Positions 51,270 to 61,008 are shown, counted from the first letter of the stretch. The stretch is DNA of 64,000 bases from Methylobacterium iners (GCF_022179305.1 NZ_BPQP01000020.1:62001-126000), one strand, 5' to 3'. Notes: generated by a model not told the origin, from the sequence alone. A program made the numbers and translations.

Positions 51270-51388
51270 CCTGTCATTCCGGGGCTGCGCAGCAGAGCCC
51301 GGAACCCAGACACTCAGGTCGGGCTCAGCTTGCCGCGTCGGCGGTTCTGGGTTCCGGGCTCGCCTAACGGCGCCCCGGAATGACAAAG
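51270..51388. repeat. dispersed imperfect palindrome, copy C
   Basis: Third copy of the roughly 120-bp element, CTGTCATTCCGGGGCTGCG at one end and CGCCCCGGAATGACAAAG at the other, in the 360-nt gap between bamE and the NepR-like gene. The rest of the gap shows nothing recognisable. Confidence 0.8.
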
Positions 51389-51491
51389 CCGATTGGCTTG
51401 ACCAACGCGTTTTCGCGCCTTGATCGCCGAACGACAGCTCAGCTTCACACACCTGGGTTTGCAGAGACCAAGGTCCGAGCGGCGGCCCGAA

Positions 51492-51722
51492 TTACCGCCG
51501 GCCGATCTCCGCCGTCTGGAGACGCGAGATCAGCTCGGCGAAGGTGTCGGGGATCGCGGTCTGCGGCTGCGCCTCGTAGGCGGAGCGCAGGCCCGTGGCC
51601 AGGCTCGCGACGAGGTGGTCGCTGATCTTGCCGCCATCGATCGGGCTCCAAGGAGCCTCGCCGCGGCCGGCTGCGGGAGGGCCGAAGGCCCGATGGTCGT
51701 CGAACCTGCGCTGCATCGACAT
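51492..51722 (-). CDS. NepR-like anti-sigma factor
   Basis: From ATG 51722 encodes 76 residues whose C-terminal half, LATGLRSAYEAQPQTAIPDT followed by FAELISRLQ, fits the NepR pattern (two helices around a P-D/E-x-F-x-x-L-L-x-x-L core). NepR binds and inhibits the ECF sigma factor EcfG until phosphorylated PhyR releases it. No ecfG or phyR is adjacent, so this would be an orphan paralogue; Methylobacterium is known to carry several. The intact HWE kinase 0.8 kb upstream on the same strand supports a stress-response link. Confidence 0.65.
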   Translation of the reverse strand: MSMQRRFDDHRAFGPPAAGRGEAPWSPIDGGKISDHLVASLATGLRSAYEAQPQTAIPDTFAELISRLQTAEIGRR

Positions 51723-51823
51723 GTCGACTCCACGTATTGCGGTTCCGGGCGGAACCTGCGCGCCTTGACGCCGACGGGCAACCGCTCGGGGCGGCGGAGG
51801 CCGGCCTTTCCCGGCGCCTGTGC

Positions 51824-52498
51824 CTATTGCGCGACAGGGCTCCCGGACCGGCGAAGGAGCCCTGCGACGATGTCGGCGGGCTCGGCGAAGGTCAGTGCCG
51901 GCGACGTTGCCGCCAGCGCGGCGCTGTGCGTGTAGCCCCAGGCGACGGCGCCGAACGCGCACCCGGCCTCAGCGGCTGCCTGCCGGTCGCGGATCTCGTC
52001 GCCGATGTACAGAACGCGGGCCGGCGACCGACCCGCCCATCGCATCGCCGCCCGCAGCCGGCGCGCCTTGCCGAAGAGGGAGGCGCCGCAGGCGAAGTGC
52101 CCGAACCTCGCCGCCTCGCCCGGCCCCAGCACGCGGCGGATGTGTTCCTCCCCGTTGGAGCTCACGATCCCCAGCGGAAGACCTGCGCCCTCCAGCTGCG
52201 CCAGCATCGTGGGCACCCCGGGAAAGAGCCTGATCGCGGCGGCGTCGCGGGCGGCGAGCGCGCGCATGTGGCGGCTGATCCACGGCAGCTTCCAGGCCGG
52301 GATGCCGAGATGGCGGATGATGGCGCGGGCATCGAGCCCGCGAAGCGCCTCGGCCTCGTGCGGGGCGACGCGCCGGAAGCGGTAGCGGTCGGCCACCGTG
52401 TTCAGGACGCCGACGAACCAGGGATAGGTGTCGGCAAGCGTCCCATCGAAGTCGAACAGGACGAGGTCGTAGCGCCGGTCCGCCGGGCGGGGCGTCAA
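51824..52498 (-). CDS. HAD-family phosphatase (phosphoglycolate-phosphatase-like)
   Basis: The 224 residues carry the HAD motifs: nucleophile Asp in VLFDFDGTLADT, motif II Ser in GIVSSNGEEH, motif III Lys in LFGKARRLRA and metal-binding Asp pair in YIGDEIRDRQAA. Sequence style resembles Gph-type phosphatases, but the substrate is not known. The best start is TTG 52498, which overlaps the TGA of the upstream kinase gene (TTGA), so the two are probably translated together. Confidence 0.85.
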   Translation of the reverse strand: MTPRPADRRYDLVLFDFDGTLADTYPWFVGVLNTVADRYRFRRVAPHEAEALRGLDARAIIRHLGIPAWKLPWISRHMRALAARDAAAIRLFPGVPTMLAQLEGAGLPLGIVSSNGEEHIRRVLGPGEAARFGHFACGASLFGKARRLRAAMRWAGRSPARVLYIGDEIRDRQAAAEAGCAFGAVAWGYTHSAALAATSPALTFAEPADIVAGLLRRSGSPVAQ

Positions 52499-54414
52499 TG
52501 CAGCAGGTTGGCCAGGGGCACGCCGAGCCGCATGACGAGCCCTCCGGGCGCCCAATCCTGGTCGAGGGTGCCGTCGAGCTGGCCGGCGACGCTGCGCTCG
52601 GCGAGAACCGTGCCGAAGCCCTGCCGGTCCGGCGGACCCTCGACCCGGGGTCCGCCCGCCTCGGCCCAGGTCAGGCGATAGGTGTCGCCGTCGCGCGCGC
52701 CGGTCAGCGTCACGGTTCCTCCCTCCGTGGAGAGGCCGCCATACTTCATCGCATTCGTCGCCTGCTCATGGACGATCAGCGCCAGGGCGGTGGCCGAGCG
52801 GTCGCCCACCGGCGCGTCGTCGCCGGCGATCGCGATCCGCTCGCGGCCGTCCTGGGTGTAGGCCGCGAGGATGAGGCGCATGAGGCCGAGCACCGTCTGG
52901 CCGTGCTCGTGGGGCAGGCTGTCGGGCGAGTGCGGGCGGACGTATTCGTGCGCCTGGGCCAGGGCGGCGAGGCGCCGGCGGAACCCGTCCACGAACGGTT
53001 TCGCCGCCGGATCACGGCGTCCCGAGAGGGCGGCGATGCCGCCGACCACCGCGAAGATGTTCTTGATGCGGTGCGACAGCTCGCGGATCAGGAGGTCGCG
53101 CGCCTCCTCAGCGCGCTTGCGCTCGCGCAGGTCGCGGGTCACCGTGGCAAAGCCCGCGGGCGTGCCGTCGTCGTTGCTCAGGGAGAAGATGTTGTAGAGC
53201 ACCGCGATCGGCTCGTCGGTGACGCGATGGCGGAAGGCGAGCTCGCCCTCCCACCAGCCGCGGCTCCGGACGGCCGGCAGCACCGCCTCGACGACGACCG
53301 CCCGGCTCGCATCGGTGAAGTAGTCGAGGATGTTCGTGCCCGCGACGGAACCCGGGTCCGGCAGGCCGACGAGGCGCCGCCCCGCCTCGTTGACGTGCAG
53401 GACGTCGCCGTCCGGGGCGGTGATCCCGATGAAGTCCTTCGATTGCGCGACCACGGCGGCGAGCTTGCGCGCCTCGGCCTCGGCCCGCTTCAGGTCCTCG
53501 ATGTCGGTGCAGGTGCCGAACCAGCGCTCGATCCGTCCTTCCGCGTCGTGCAGGGGCATCGCCCGGCCGAGCGTCCAGCGGTAGGTCCCCGAATGGTGGC
53601 GCAGGCGGTACTCGATCTCGTAGGGCTCGCCGGTCGCGAGGCTGTGGCGCCAGCGGGTCCACGCCTGCTCCTGGTCGTCGGGATGGAACATGTCGTTCCA
53701 GCCCTCGCCGTCCGTCGACCCGTAGGGCACGCCGGTGAACTCGTACCAGCGGTCGTTGTAGAAGTCGTGGAATCCGTCCGGAAGGGTCGTCCAGACCATC
53801 TGGGGCATGGCCGCCGCCATGACCCGGAAGCGCCGCTCGCCCGCCGCGAGCTCGGCCTCGCGGGCGGCGACGGCGTCCCGTGTGCGGCGCGCCTCGAGCA
53901 GCGCCGAGACCTGACGGGCCAGCGCCCGCAGCGTCTCGATTTGGATCTCGGTGAGGCCCTCCGGCCGCGCCGCGCGGTCGAGGACGCAGAGGCTTCCCAG
54001 CGGCAGCCCTGCCTCCGTGCGGATGACGGCCCCGGCATAGAACTTCATGTGCGGCTCGCCCGTGACGAGCGGGTTCGCGGCGGTGCGCGGGTCGGCGGTC
54101 AGGTCGGGAATGACGAGGTCGTCGCCACCGAAGGCGAGGGCGCAGACGGATTGCTCGCGCGGCGTCTCCGAGCAGCCGAGGCCCCTCTCCGCCTTGAACC
54201 ACTGCCGGTCGGCGTCGACGAGGCTGACCAGGGCGATCGGCGCCTCGCAGACCAGCGCCGCGATGCGGATCAGGTCGTCGTAGGCGGGCTCCGGCGCGGT
54301 GTCGAGAATCCGCAGGTCGTGCAGATACGCGACCCGCTCGGCCTCGGTCCAGGTTTGCGGCGGCGAGCCGGATTCAGTCGGGGTCAAGCGGTCGGAGCCT
54401 CGCGGTCGGACCAT
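52495..54414 (-). CDS. GAF-PAS-PAS HWE histidine kinase
   Basis: Soluble kinase of 639 residues: GAF (about 30-185, ILDTAPEPAYDDLIRIAALVC), a PAS unit with GFHDFYNDRWYEFTGVPYG, a second PAS (DGDVLHVNEAGRRLVGLPDP) and an HWE/HisKA_2 kinase with phosphoacceptor His in ELSHRIKNIFAVVGG, N box VHEQATNAMKYGGLS, WAEAGGPRVEG and GFGTVL. HWE kinases often feed the PhyR-NepR-EcfG general stress response. It is a paralogue of the broken kinase at 33121-36573, with near-identical GAF-PAS motifs. Coupled to the downstream HAD gene. Confidence 0.92.
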   Translation of the reverse strand: MVRPRGSDRLTPTESGSPPQTWTEAERVAYLHDLRILDTAPEPAYDDLIRIAALVCEAPIALVSLVDADRQWFKAERGLGCSETPREQSVCALAFGGDDLVIPDLTADPRTAANPLVTGEPHMKFYAGAVIRTEAGLPLGSLCVLDRAARPEGLTEIQIETLRALARQVSALLEARRTRDAVAAREAELAAGERRFRVMAAAMPQMVWTTLPDGFHDFYNDRWYEFTGVPYGSTDGEGWNDMFHPDDQEQAWTRWRHSLATGEPYEIEYRLRHHSGTYRWTLGRAMPLHDAEGRIERWFGTCTDIEDLKRAEAEARKLAAVVAQSKDFIGITAPDGDVLHVNEAGRRLVGLPDPGSVAGTNILDYFTDASRAVVVEAVLPAVRSRGWWEGELAFRHRVTDEPIAVLYNIFSLSNDDGTPAGFATVTRDLRERKRAEEARDLLIRELSHRIKNIFAVVGGIAALSGRRDPAAKPFVDGFRRRLAALAQAHEYVRPHSPDSLPHEHGQTVLGLMRLILAAYTQDGRERIAIAGDDAPVGDRSATALALIVHEQATNAMKYGGLSTEGGTVTLTGARDGDTYRLTWAEAGGPRVEGPPDRQGFGTVLAERSVAGQLDGTLDQDWAPGGLVMRLGVPLANLLH

Positions 54415-54547
54415 GCCATAGGACCGAACGCGGCCTCAGGAAAGTACGCGCCACCAATTTTCGGCCCGGATGGTCAGGGTTGACCGCGATGAGCGCCCGC
54501 CTCGACTGTACGGTCGTGCATGTTCGCGCAACCTGCACTGTAAAGGT

Positions 54548-54581
54548 GACAGCTAGTGTATCATTACATACACTAGCTGTC
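54548..54581. promoter_or_regulatory. perfect 14-bp inverted repeat
   Basis: GACAGCTAGTGTAT and ATACACTAGCTGTC flank the six bases CATTAC. It lies 18 nt beyond the stop of the old-yellow-enzyme gene and 134 nt upstream of the kinase start, both on the minus strand. It could be a terminator stem for the first or an operator for the second; A/T content is higher than that of typical terminators here and no T-tract follows. Confidence 0.6.
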
Positions 54582-54598
54582 GTCCTATCACATCTTGT

Positions 54599-55690
54599 TT
54601 ACGCGGCCCGGCTCGCGGCCAGAACCGGGTAGTCTACGTAGCCCTCCGGCCCCTGGCTGTACCAGGTCCGCGCATCGTCCTTGTTGAGAGGCGCGCCCGC
54701 GGCGAGGCGCGCCGGCAGGTCGGGATTGGCGATGAACGGGCGGCCGAAGGCGATGGCGTCCGCCTCGCCGGCATCGAGGACCGCCTGGGCGCGGGGCCCG
54801 TCGTAATCCGAGTTCAGCACGAGGGGACCGCCGAAGGCCCGCTTGATGGTCGGCGCCACCGGCGGATGGTTCGGCTTGCCGAAGGTGCCCTCGGGCCCGG
54901 GCTCGCGCAGCTCGACGAAGGCGATGCCGATCCCGGCGAGCGCCGCGGCGGCCGGCCCGAACAGGGCGTCCGGGTTCGAATCGTCGACGCCCTGGATGGC
55001 GCCGTTCGGCGAGAGCCGCACGCCGGTGCGGTCCCGGCCGACGACGCTCGCCACGCGCTCCGTCACCTCGGCGAGCAGCCGGACCCGGTTCTCGATCGAG
55101 CCGCCGTAGCGGTCGGTGCGGAAGTTGGAGCCGTCGCGCAGGAACTGGTCGATCAGGTAGCCGTTCGCCGCGTGAATCTGCACGCCGTCGAAGCCGGCGG
55201 CCACCGCGTTGCGCGCCGCGCGCTCGTAATCGGCGAGCAGCCGCGGGATCTCGTCGAGCTCGAGGGGCCGGGCCTCGGCATAGGGCTTCTTGCCCTCGTA
55301 GGTATGCGCCTGGTCCGGCGCCGTGGTGGCCGAGGCCGAGACCGGCTTCTCGCCGCCGAGGAAGTCCGGGTGGACGATGCGGCCCATGTGCCAGAGCTGG
55401 CACAGGATGCGCCCGCCCTCCTCGTGGACCGCCCGGACGATCGGCTTCCAGGCCTCGACCTGCTCGTCCGACCAGATGCCCGGGGCGAAGGGCCAGCCGA
55501 GCCCCTCGCGGCTGATCCCGGTGGCCTCCGTCAGGATCAGGCCGGCGCTGGCGCGCTGGCGATAGTACTCGACCATGATCGGCGTCGGCACGTGGGCGCG
55601 GCTGGCGCGGGCGCGGGTGAGCGGCGCCATGAAGACGCGGTTCTTGGCCTCGATCGCGCCGATGCGGATCGGATCGGACAGTGACGGCAT
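54599..55690 (-). CDS. old yellow enzyme (alkene reductase)
   Basis: FMN-dependent ene-reductase of the NemA/XenB class that reduces activated C=C bonds or nitro compounds with NADPH. The 363 residues form a TIM barrel with [42 protein letters not shown], catalytic His/Asn segment [26 protein letters not shown] and the phosphate-binding [16 protein letters not shown] 55690 ([11 protein letters not shown]) fits; the frame stays open farther up without homology. Natural substrate unknown. Confidence 0.93.
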   Translation of the reverse strand: MPSLSDPIRIGAIEAKNRVFMAPLTRARASRAHVPTPIMVEYYRQRASAGLILTEATGISREGLGWPFAPGIWSDEQVEAWKPIVRAVHEEGGRILCQLWHMGRIVHPDFLGGEKPVSASATTAPDQAHTYEGKKPYAEARPLELDEIPRLLADYERAARNAVAAGFDGVQIHAANGYLIDQFLRDGSNFRTDRYGGSIENRVRLLAEVTERVASVVGRDRTGVRLSPNGAIQGVDDSNPDALFGPAAAALAGIGIAFVELREPGPEGTFGKPNHPPVAPTIKRAFGGPLVLNSDYDGPRAQAVLDAGEADAIAFGRPFIANPDLPARLAAGAPLNKDDARTWYSQGPEGYVDYPVLAASRAA

Positions 55691-56040
55691 GGATGAACTC
55701 TCGATGGATATCGGTTGGGCGCCGGGGACGCGGCCGGCGCTCTCGCCGGCGCTGCGGCTCGCTCCTAGTTGGGCGTTGCCCCGGCATCCGCCAGGGCTCC
55801 GGACGCGGGGCTGCCACCGCCGTGCGTCCGCGCACATCGGACGGAACCTTCCCTTCAGGGGTCCGCAACCGCCCGGCGCGGAACGGGCCGGATCAGATTT
55901 CGTTTGCCCACGGGGCGCGAGGCGCTATTTTCCGCCCCGCCGGGGACGGGGCCCCGTCTCGGCCTCCGCCTCGCGCCGATTTCCTTGCACCCCTTCGCGG
56001 AGGGGATTCCCTTCGCCCAAGAGGCTACCGGCCGACCAGC
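55691..56040. other. divergent intergenic region, nothing specific seen
   Basis: A 350-nt gap between the divergent old-yellow-enzyme and plsX genes; it should carry both promoters. Frames open in all directions only because of high GC. No repeat or operator recognised. Confidence 0.5.
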
Positions 56041-57075
56041 ATGTCCCAGAGAGTCTGCATCTCGCTCGACGCCATGGGCGGCGATCACGGTCCCTCGACG
56101 GTGGTGCCGGGCGCCGGCATCGCCCGCGAGCGCCATCCCGAGATGACCTTCCTGATGTTCGGCGACGAGGCCGTGCTCGCGCCCCTCGTCGCCGCCGAGC
56201 CGCGGCTGAAGGGGGCCGTCGAGATCCGCCACACCACGGTCGCGATCACCATGGACGACAAGCCGAGCCAGGCGGTGCGCGCGGGGCGCGGCAAATCCTC
56301 GATGTGGCAGGCGATCCAGGCCGTGCGGGACGGGCAGGCCGATGCCGCGGTCTCGGCCGGCAATACCGGCGCGCTCATGGCGATGTCGAAGATCTGCCTC
56401 AAGACGCTCGCCGGCGTCGAGCGGCCGGCCATCGCCTGCCTGTGGCCGACGGTGCGCGGCGAGAGCGTCGTGCTCGATGTCGGCGCCACCATCGGCACGG
56501 ATGCCGAGCACCTCGTCGAGATGGCGCTGATGGGCGCCGCCATGGCCCGGATCGTGTTCGACCTCGACCGCCCGACGGTCGGGCTCCTCAATGTCGGCAC
56601 CGAGGAGATGAAGGGCAACGAGGCGGTCAAGGAGGCCGCCCGCATCCTGCGCGAGGTCGAGTTGCCGACGCTCGCCTATCACGGCTTCGTCGAGGGCAAC
56701 GATCTCGGCCGCGGCACCGTGGACGTCGTGGTCACCGAGGGCTTCACCGGCAACATCGCGCTCAAGACCGCGGAGGGCACGGCCAAGCAGATCGCCACTT
56801 ATCTGCGCGCCGCCATGAGCCGGACCCTGTCGGCCAAGATCGGCTACTTCTTCGCCCGCCAGGCCTTCGGCGCCCTGCGCGAGAAGATGAACCCGAGCCG
56901 GGCCAATGGAGGCGTCTTCCTCGGGCTCGAGGGCATCGTCATCAAGAGCCACGGCTCGGAGAACGCGGCAGGCTTCGCGTCCGCCATCGACCTCGCCCAC
57001 GACATGGCCCGCCACGACCTCATGCGCACGATCCGCGACATGCTCGAGTCGACGCCGATGGCGGTGCCGGCATGA
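56041..57075 (+). CDS. plsX: phosphate acyltransferase PlsX
   Basis: Peripheral membrane enzyme converting acyl-ACP to acyl-phosphate for phospholipid synthesis. The 344 residues begin [20 protein letters not shown] and contain [56 protein letters not shown] and the C-terminal [17 protein letters not shown] 56041 is the family start. The stop overlaps the fabH start by 4 nt. rpmF and DUF177, frequent upstream partners, are not next to it. Confidence 0.96.
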   Translation: MSQRVCISLDAMGGDHGPSTVVPGAGIARERHPEMTFLMFGDEAVLAPLVAAEPRLKGAVEIRHTTVAITMDDKPSQAVRAGRGKSSMWQAIQAVRDGQADAAVSAGNTGALMAMSKICLKTLAGVERPAIACLWPTVRGESVVLDVGATIGTDAEHLVEMALMGAAMARIVFDLDRPTVGLLNVGTEEMKGNEAVKEAARILREVELPTLAYHGFVEGNDLGRGTVDVVVTEGFTGNIALKTAEGTAKQIATYLRAAMSRTLSAKIGYFFARQAFGALREKMNPSRANGGVFLGLEGIVIKSHGSENAAGFASAIDLAHDMARHDLMRTIRDMLESTPMAVPA

Positions 57076-58049
57076 CGATGCTGCGCTCCGTCGTGGTCGG
57101 CTGCGGCTCCCACCTTCCGGCCAAGGTCGTCACCAACGACGAGCTCTCGCAGCGCGTCGAGACCTCCGACGCGTGGATCGTCCAGCGCACCGGCATCCGC
57201 CAGCGCCACATCGCCGATGCGGGCGAGACCACCTCGGTGCTCGGCACCCGCGCGGCGCGGGCGGCGCTCGACGATGCGGGCATGGGACCCGAGGACATCG
57301 ACCTCGTGATCTGCGCGACCTCGACGCCGGACCACACCTTCCCCTCCACCGCCACGCAGATCCAGGCGGCCTTGGGCATCCACCAGGGCGCGGCCTTCGA
57401 CCTCCAGGCGGTCTGCGCCGGCTTCGTCTACGGCGTCGCCACCGCCGACAAGTTCCTGACGACGGGCGGGGCCAAGCGCGCGCTGGTGGTCGGCGCCGAG
57501 ACCTTCTCGCGCATCCTCGACTGGACGGACCGCACCACCTGCGTCCTGTTCGGGGACGGCGCCGGCGCGATCGTCCTGGAGGCGCGGGAGGGCGAGGGCA
57601 CGAGCGCCGACCGGGGCGTGCTGAATGCGAGCCTGCGCTCCGACGGGCGCCACCGCGAAAAGCTCTACGTCGACGGCGGCCCGGGCTCGACGGGCACGAC
57701 GGGGTTCCTGCGCATGGAAGGCAAGGAGGTCTTCCGCTTCGCCGTGGGCTCCGTCACCGACGTGATCGCGGAGTCCTTCCGGGCCACCGGCACGACGCCC
57801 GAGGAGCTCGACTGGTTCGTGCCACACCAGGCCAACCGGCGCATCATCGAGGCCTCCGCCGACAAGCTCGGCATCGCTCGCGAGAAGGTGGTGCTCACGG
57901 TCGACCGCCACGGCAACACCTCGGCGGCCTCGATCCCGCTGGCGCTGGACGTGGCGCGCAAGGACGGCCGCATCCGCGAGGGCGACCTCGTCATGATCGA
58001 GGCCATCGGCGGCGGCTTCACCTGGGGCGCCTCCCTGATCCGCTGGTAG
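57072..58049 (+). CDS. fabH: 3-oxoacyl-ACP synthase III
   Basis: Starts fatty-acid synthesis by condensing acetyl-CoA with malonyl-ACP. The 325 residues show [14 protein letters not shown], the catalytic Cys in AVCAGFVYG near residue 116, [11 protein letters not shown], catalytic His in [12 protein letters not shown] and Asn in [13 protein letters not shown]. Translationally coupled to plsX (ATGA overlap at 57072-57075). Confidence 0.96.
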   Translation: MTMLRSVVVGCGSHLPAKVVTNDELSQRVETSDAWIVQRTGIRQRHIADAGETTSVLGTRAARAALDDAGMGPEDIDLVICATSTPDHTFPSTATQIQAALGIHQGAAFDLQAVCAGFVYGVATADKFLTTGGAKRALVVGAETFSRILDWTDRTTCVLFGDGAGAIVLEAREGEGTSADRGVLNASLRSDGRHREKLYVDGGPGSTGTTGFLRMEGKEVFRFAVGSVTDVIAESFRATGTTPEELDWFVPHQANRRIIEASADKLGIAREKVVLTVDRHGNTSAASIPLALDVARKDGRIREGDLVMIEAIGGGFTWGASLIRW

Positions 58050-58144
58050 GCCAAACGCGCGGTTGACCCCGGCACGAACGCCGATTAGCGTGTGCGATCA
58101 TAGAGATACGCAAGAAACGTCGAATCGGATTTGGGGACAGACGC

Positions 58145-58468
58145 ATGACGGGGAAGACGGTCACACGCGCCGATCTGAGCGAGGCCGTCTACCAGCAGGT
58201 GGGTCTCTCCCGCACCGAATCCTCCGCCCTCGTCGAGACCGTCCTGTCCGAGATCTGCACCTGCCTCGCCGCCGGCGAGACCGTGAAGCTGTCCTCCTTC
58301 GGCTCCTTCGTGGTGCGCAGCAAGGGCAAGCGAGTCGGACGCAATCCGAAGACCGGCGTCGAGGTGGCGATCGAGCCGCGCCAGGTCATGGTGTTCAAGC
58401 CCTCCAACGTGCTCAAGGCCCGCATCAACGGGCTGAACGGCAGCGGCATTCACGATAGCGACGATTGA
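58145..58468 (+). CDS. ihfA: integration host factor subunit alpha
   Basis: DNA-bending architectural protein, partner of IhfB. The 107 residues match [49 protein letters not shown] with the DNA-intercalating Pro arm, and the alpha-type C-terminus [14 protein letters not shown]. Located after fabH, as in many alphaproteobacteria. Its TGA overlaps a TTG in the following gene. Confidence 0.96.
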   Translation: MTGKTVTRADLSEAVYQQVGLSRTESSALVETVLSEICTCLAAGETVKLSSFGSFVVRSKGKRVGRNPKTGVEVAIEPRQVMVFKPSNVLKARINGLNGSGIHDSDD

Positions 58469-58476
58469 GACCGACC

Positions 58477-58959
58477 ATGCCGCTCGCCGCCCGCGCCGCC
58501 GACGCGTCCGAGGGATCGGAGAAGCGCCCCGGCGCCTTCCGCACCATCAGCGAGGTCGCCGAGGAGCTCGACGTGCCCCAGCACGTCCTGCGCTTCTGGG
58601 AGACGAAGTTCGGGCAGATCAAGCCGGTCAAGCGCGCCGGCGGGCGCCGCTACTACCGGCCCGACGACATCGACCTGATCAAGGGCGTCCGCCGCCTCCT
58701 GCACGGGCAGGGCTACACGATCCGCGGCGCCCAGCGCATCCTCAAGGAGAGCGGCGTGCGCTTCGTCCAGTCGGTCGGACGCGGCGAGGCCGAGGCGGTG
58801 GCGCCCCCGGTCGATGAGGCGGAGGCGCAGGAGGTTTCTTCGGAAGCTGGCGCGCTATCGGCCGACGATCGTTCCGCGCTGGAGGCTGTGCTTCGCGACC
58901 TCTACGCCTGCCAGGACACGCTGGCGGCGATGCGAGTGCCGCCGGAGCCGGCGGGCTGA
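58477..58959 (+). CDS. MerR-family transcriptional regulator
   Basis: The 160 residues have an N-terminal MerR winged helix ([25 protein letters not shown], then [26 protein letters not shown]) and a variable acidic tail without metal-binding Cys residues. This is the conserved regulator found next to ihfA in alphaproteobacteria; its targets are not well known. ATG 58477 is chosen over TTG 58465, which overlaps the ihfA stop. Confidence 0.92.
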   Translation: MPLAARAADASEGSEKRPGAFRTISEVAEELDVPQHVLRFWETKFGQIKPVKRAGGRRYYRPDDIDLIKGVRRLLHGQGYTIRGAQRILKESGVRFVQSVGRGEAEAVAPPVDEAEAQEVSSEAGALSADDRSALEAVLRDLYACQDTLAAMRVPPEPAG

Positions 58960-59043
58960 TTGCATCCGCAGCGCGCCGTTTCCCGGGCGCCTGAAGCGTC
59001 AGCGAAACGTCTGACGGCGTGGTTCGCGGAGACGGGGTTTCCG

Positions 59044-59745
59044 TCAGGCCCGTGCGATCCAGCCCCGCCACGTGAAGGCCGCGTAGAACAGCGCGACGTC
59101 CCGAAAGCCGCCATCGAGCAGGATGTCGGCATCCTGCTGGGGATCGAGAGCGGGAAGGCTCGCCTCCACCGCTGCGCGCGCTTTCCGGGCCTGCTCCCGA
59201 TCCACGCCCGAGGCGAGCGCGTACGCCTCATAGCGGTCGAGCCACCGCGGCCGCTCGTCCTGCGGAAAGCTGCCGTGGGCGGCAACGAAGGGTGCGGCGG
59301 CTCTCAGTCGCCGATGGATGGCGCAAACCGTCGCCTCACGCTCAACGGCATCGAGGAAGTGCAGCGTCAGCAGGCACGTCGCCGCGTCGAAGGGCCCGGC
59401 TGGCGCGTCATCGATGTAGCCCTGGATCAATGTGACCCGATCCATCAGCGGACCGAGCGTCCGCTCCGCCTGCAGCAGCATCTCCCGGGAAGGATCGACG
59501 CCCACGAAGGTCCAGCGAGGCTGAGCCTCGACTAGAGCCCGCAATTCCAGTCCACCCCCGGCGCCGAGCACCAAGACCTGCGCATCGGGCGGCGTTCCCT
59601 CGGCCAGCAGGATGCCGGTCATCCTGTGAAGGGCCTCGAAACCGGGAACGAAACGAGGCGGCCCCTCCGCATACCTGGCTACCGCCGCCGGGTCGTCGAA
59701 GGAGGCCACAAAATCGAGCGGCGCCTGTTTCGCGCTATGCGACAT
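59044..59745 (-). CDS. class I SAM-dependent methyltransferase
   Basis: The 233 residues have a Rossmann methyltransferase core: motif I VLVLGAGGGLELRAL, acidic loop FVGVDPSREML, then FDAATCLLTLHFLD and the late-domain AAPFVAAHGSFP. Substrate unknown. ATG 59745 overlaps the end of the Rrf2-family gene by 11 nt, so the two are co-transcribed and the regulator probably controls it. Confidence 0.88.
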   Translation of the reverse strand: MSHSAKQAPLDFVASFDDPAAVARYAEGPPRFVPGFEALHRMTGILLAEGTPPDAQVLVLGAGGGLELRALVEAQPRWTFVGVDPSREMLLQAERTLGPLMDRVTLIQGYIDDAPAGPFDAATCLLTLHFLDAVEREATVCAIHRRLRAAAPFVAAHGSFPQDERPRWLDRYEAYALASGVDREQARKARAAVEASLPALDPQQDADILLDGGFRDVALFYAAFTWRGWIARA

Positions 59746-60199
59746 CGGGACGAGCCTCCTGCGCACAGCGTTCGCGCTTCGCGAACCGGGCGTGGAAATC
59801 GGCACTGAGTTGTCCAAGGGTCACGTCGCCGAGACGCGCCATCAACAGGCTCTCCGCCTCCTCGAAGGCTGTCGCGAGCGCAGCGTTCACGGCCTGCTCG
59901 ACAAGGCAGGCGGGCGCGACGTTGCGGTGGCCCATCGCGAAGAGCTCCGGCGCTCCCAAGGCGAGGTAGACGTCGTGAAGGCTCACCCGGTCGAAGTCGC
60001 AGCAAAGGGTCCAGCCTCCCCCATGCCCCTTCTCGGAGGCCACGAGGCCGAGATCGCGCAGCCCTCCCATGATGCGGCGGATCACGACCGGATTGGTCTG
60101 CATCATGACGGCCAGCCGCTCGGAGGTTACCGGCTGCTTGAACTCGGCCATATGGAGGAGGACGTGGAGCACCCCTGACAATCGACTGTCTCGTCTCAT
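59735..60199 (-). CDS. Rrf2-family transcriptional regulator
   Basis: The 154 residues match Rrf2 regulators: LSGVLHVLLHMAEFKQPVTSERLAVMMQTNPVVIRRIMGGLRDLGLVASEKGHGGGW. The three closely spaced Cys residues that hold an Fe-S cluster in IscR/NsrR are not present in the usual spacing; CC at TLCCDFD and a single Cys at PACLVEQ are seen. It lies divergent to the NAD(P)-binding gene at 60379 and probably regulates both sides, as in other Rrf2/oxidoreductase pairs. Confidence 0.9.
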   Translation of the reverse strand: MRRDSRLSGVLHVLLHMAEFKQPVTSERLAVMMQTNPVVIRRIMGGLRDLGLVASEKGHGGGWTLCCDFDRVSLHDVYLALGAPELFAMGHRNVAPACLVEQAVNAALATAFEEAESLLMARLGDVTLGQLSADFHARFAKRERCAQEARPDVA

Positions 60200-60378
60200 G
60201 TAACTTTACTTGTTTCATGATGACGGCATTGTCAACGCGCGTTGCACGCAGGGAGGAGTTCCACGCATGCGCGCGCGATCCTGCCGTTCGCGCGCCCCGT
60301 GCCCATCAGGGCCAGGTCGTTCGTCGACGAGGCCGCGCGTGTCATCGAGGCAGGATGGGCAAGGCGGGAGGATCGGAC

Positions 60379-61008
60379 ATGAGACTGCTGTTGGTGGGAG
60401 CGACTGGCCTCGTCGGGCAGCACGTCCTTGCAAGGGCGCTGGGGGATGAACGCGTCGAGGCAATCGTAGCCCCGGCGCGACGTGCCCTGCCGCAACACGC
60501 GAAGCTCCTCGCACCGGTCGTGGACTTCGACCGCTTGCCCGCAGACGCGGATTGGTGGCGCGCCGACGCGGTCCTCTGCGCCCTCGGCACCACGATTCGC
60601 GCGGCAGGCTCGCAGGCGGCGTTTCGCAAGGTGGATCACGATTACCCGCTCGCCGTCGCCAGCCTGGCCAAGGCTCGTGGCGCGACGACCTTCGTGCTGA
60701 ACTCGGCGATGAGCGCTGACCCGACTTCTCGGTTCTTCTACTCCCGCGTGAAGGGGGAGGTGGAGCGTGACCTGGCCGCGCTGGAGTTCCGGTCGCTGAC
60801 GCTGGTGCGGCCCGGTCTCATCGGCGGCCGACGCAGCGAGCCGCGTCCTGCCGAGCGCGTCGGTTCCACCGTTCTGGGGCTCCTCGGGCCGGTCCTCCCG
60901 AAGGCGCTCCGCATCAATCCGGCGGAGCGGATTGCGCAGGTCATGCTCGATGCCGCCCTGGCCGGCCGGCCCGGCACGCGCGTCATCCGGTCGGCGGAGC
61001 TGAACTGA
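60379..61008 (+). CDS. NAD(P)-binding oxidoreductase (HTATIP2-like)
   Basis: The 209 residues form a short atypical SDR/NmrA-like Rossmann protein: nucleotide-binding VGATGLVGQHVLARAL, AVLCALGTTIRAAGSQ, FVLNSAMSADPTSRFFYSRVKGEVE with a Tyr/Lys-like pair, and LVRPGLIGGRR. Substrate unknown. ATG 60379 has GGGAGG upstream; the long upstream frame lacks homology. Divergent to the Rrf2 regulator. Confidence 0.88.
   Translation: MRLLLVGATGLVGQHVLARALGDERVEAIVAPARRALPQHAKLLAPVVDFDRLPADADWWRADAVLCALGTTIRAAGSQAAFRKVDHDYPLAVASLAKARGATTFVLNSAMSADPTSRFFYSRVKGEVERDLAALEFRSLTLVRPGLIGGRRSEPRPAERVGSTVLGLLGPVLPKALRINPAERIAQVMLDAALAGRPGTRVIRSAELN

Noticed and set aside
58960-59043. tRNA-Pro gene expected after the ihfA-merR pair in some alphaproteobacteria
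   Set aside because: No cloverleaf or CCA-like end seen; only a short GC-rich repeat segment is present.
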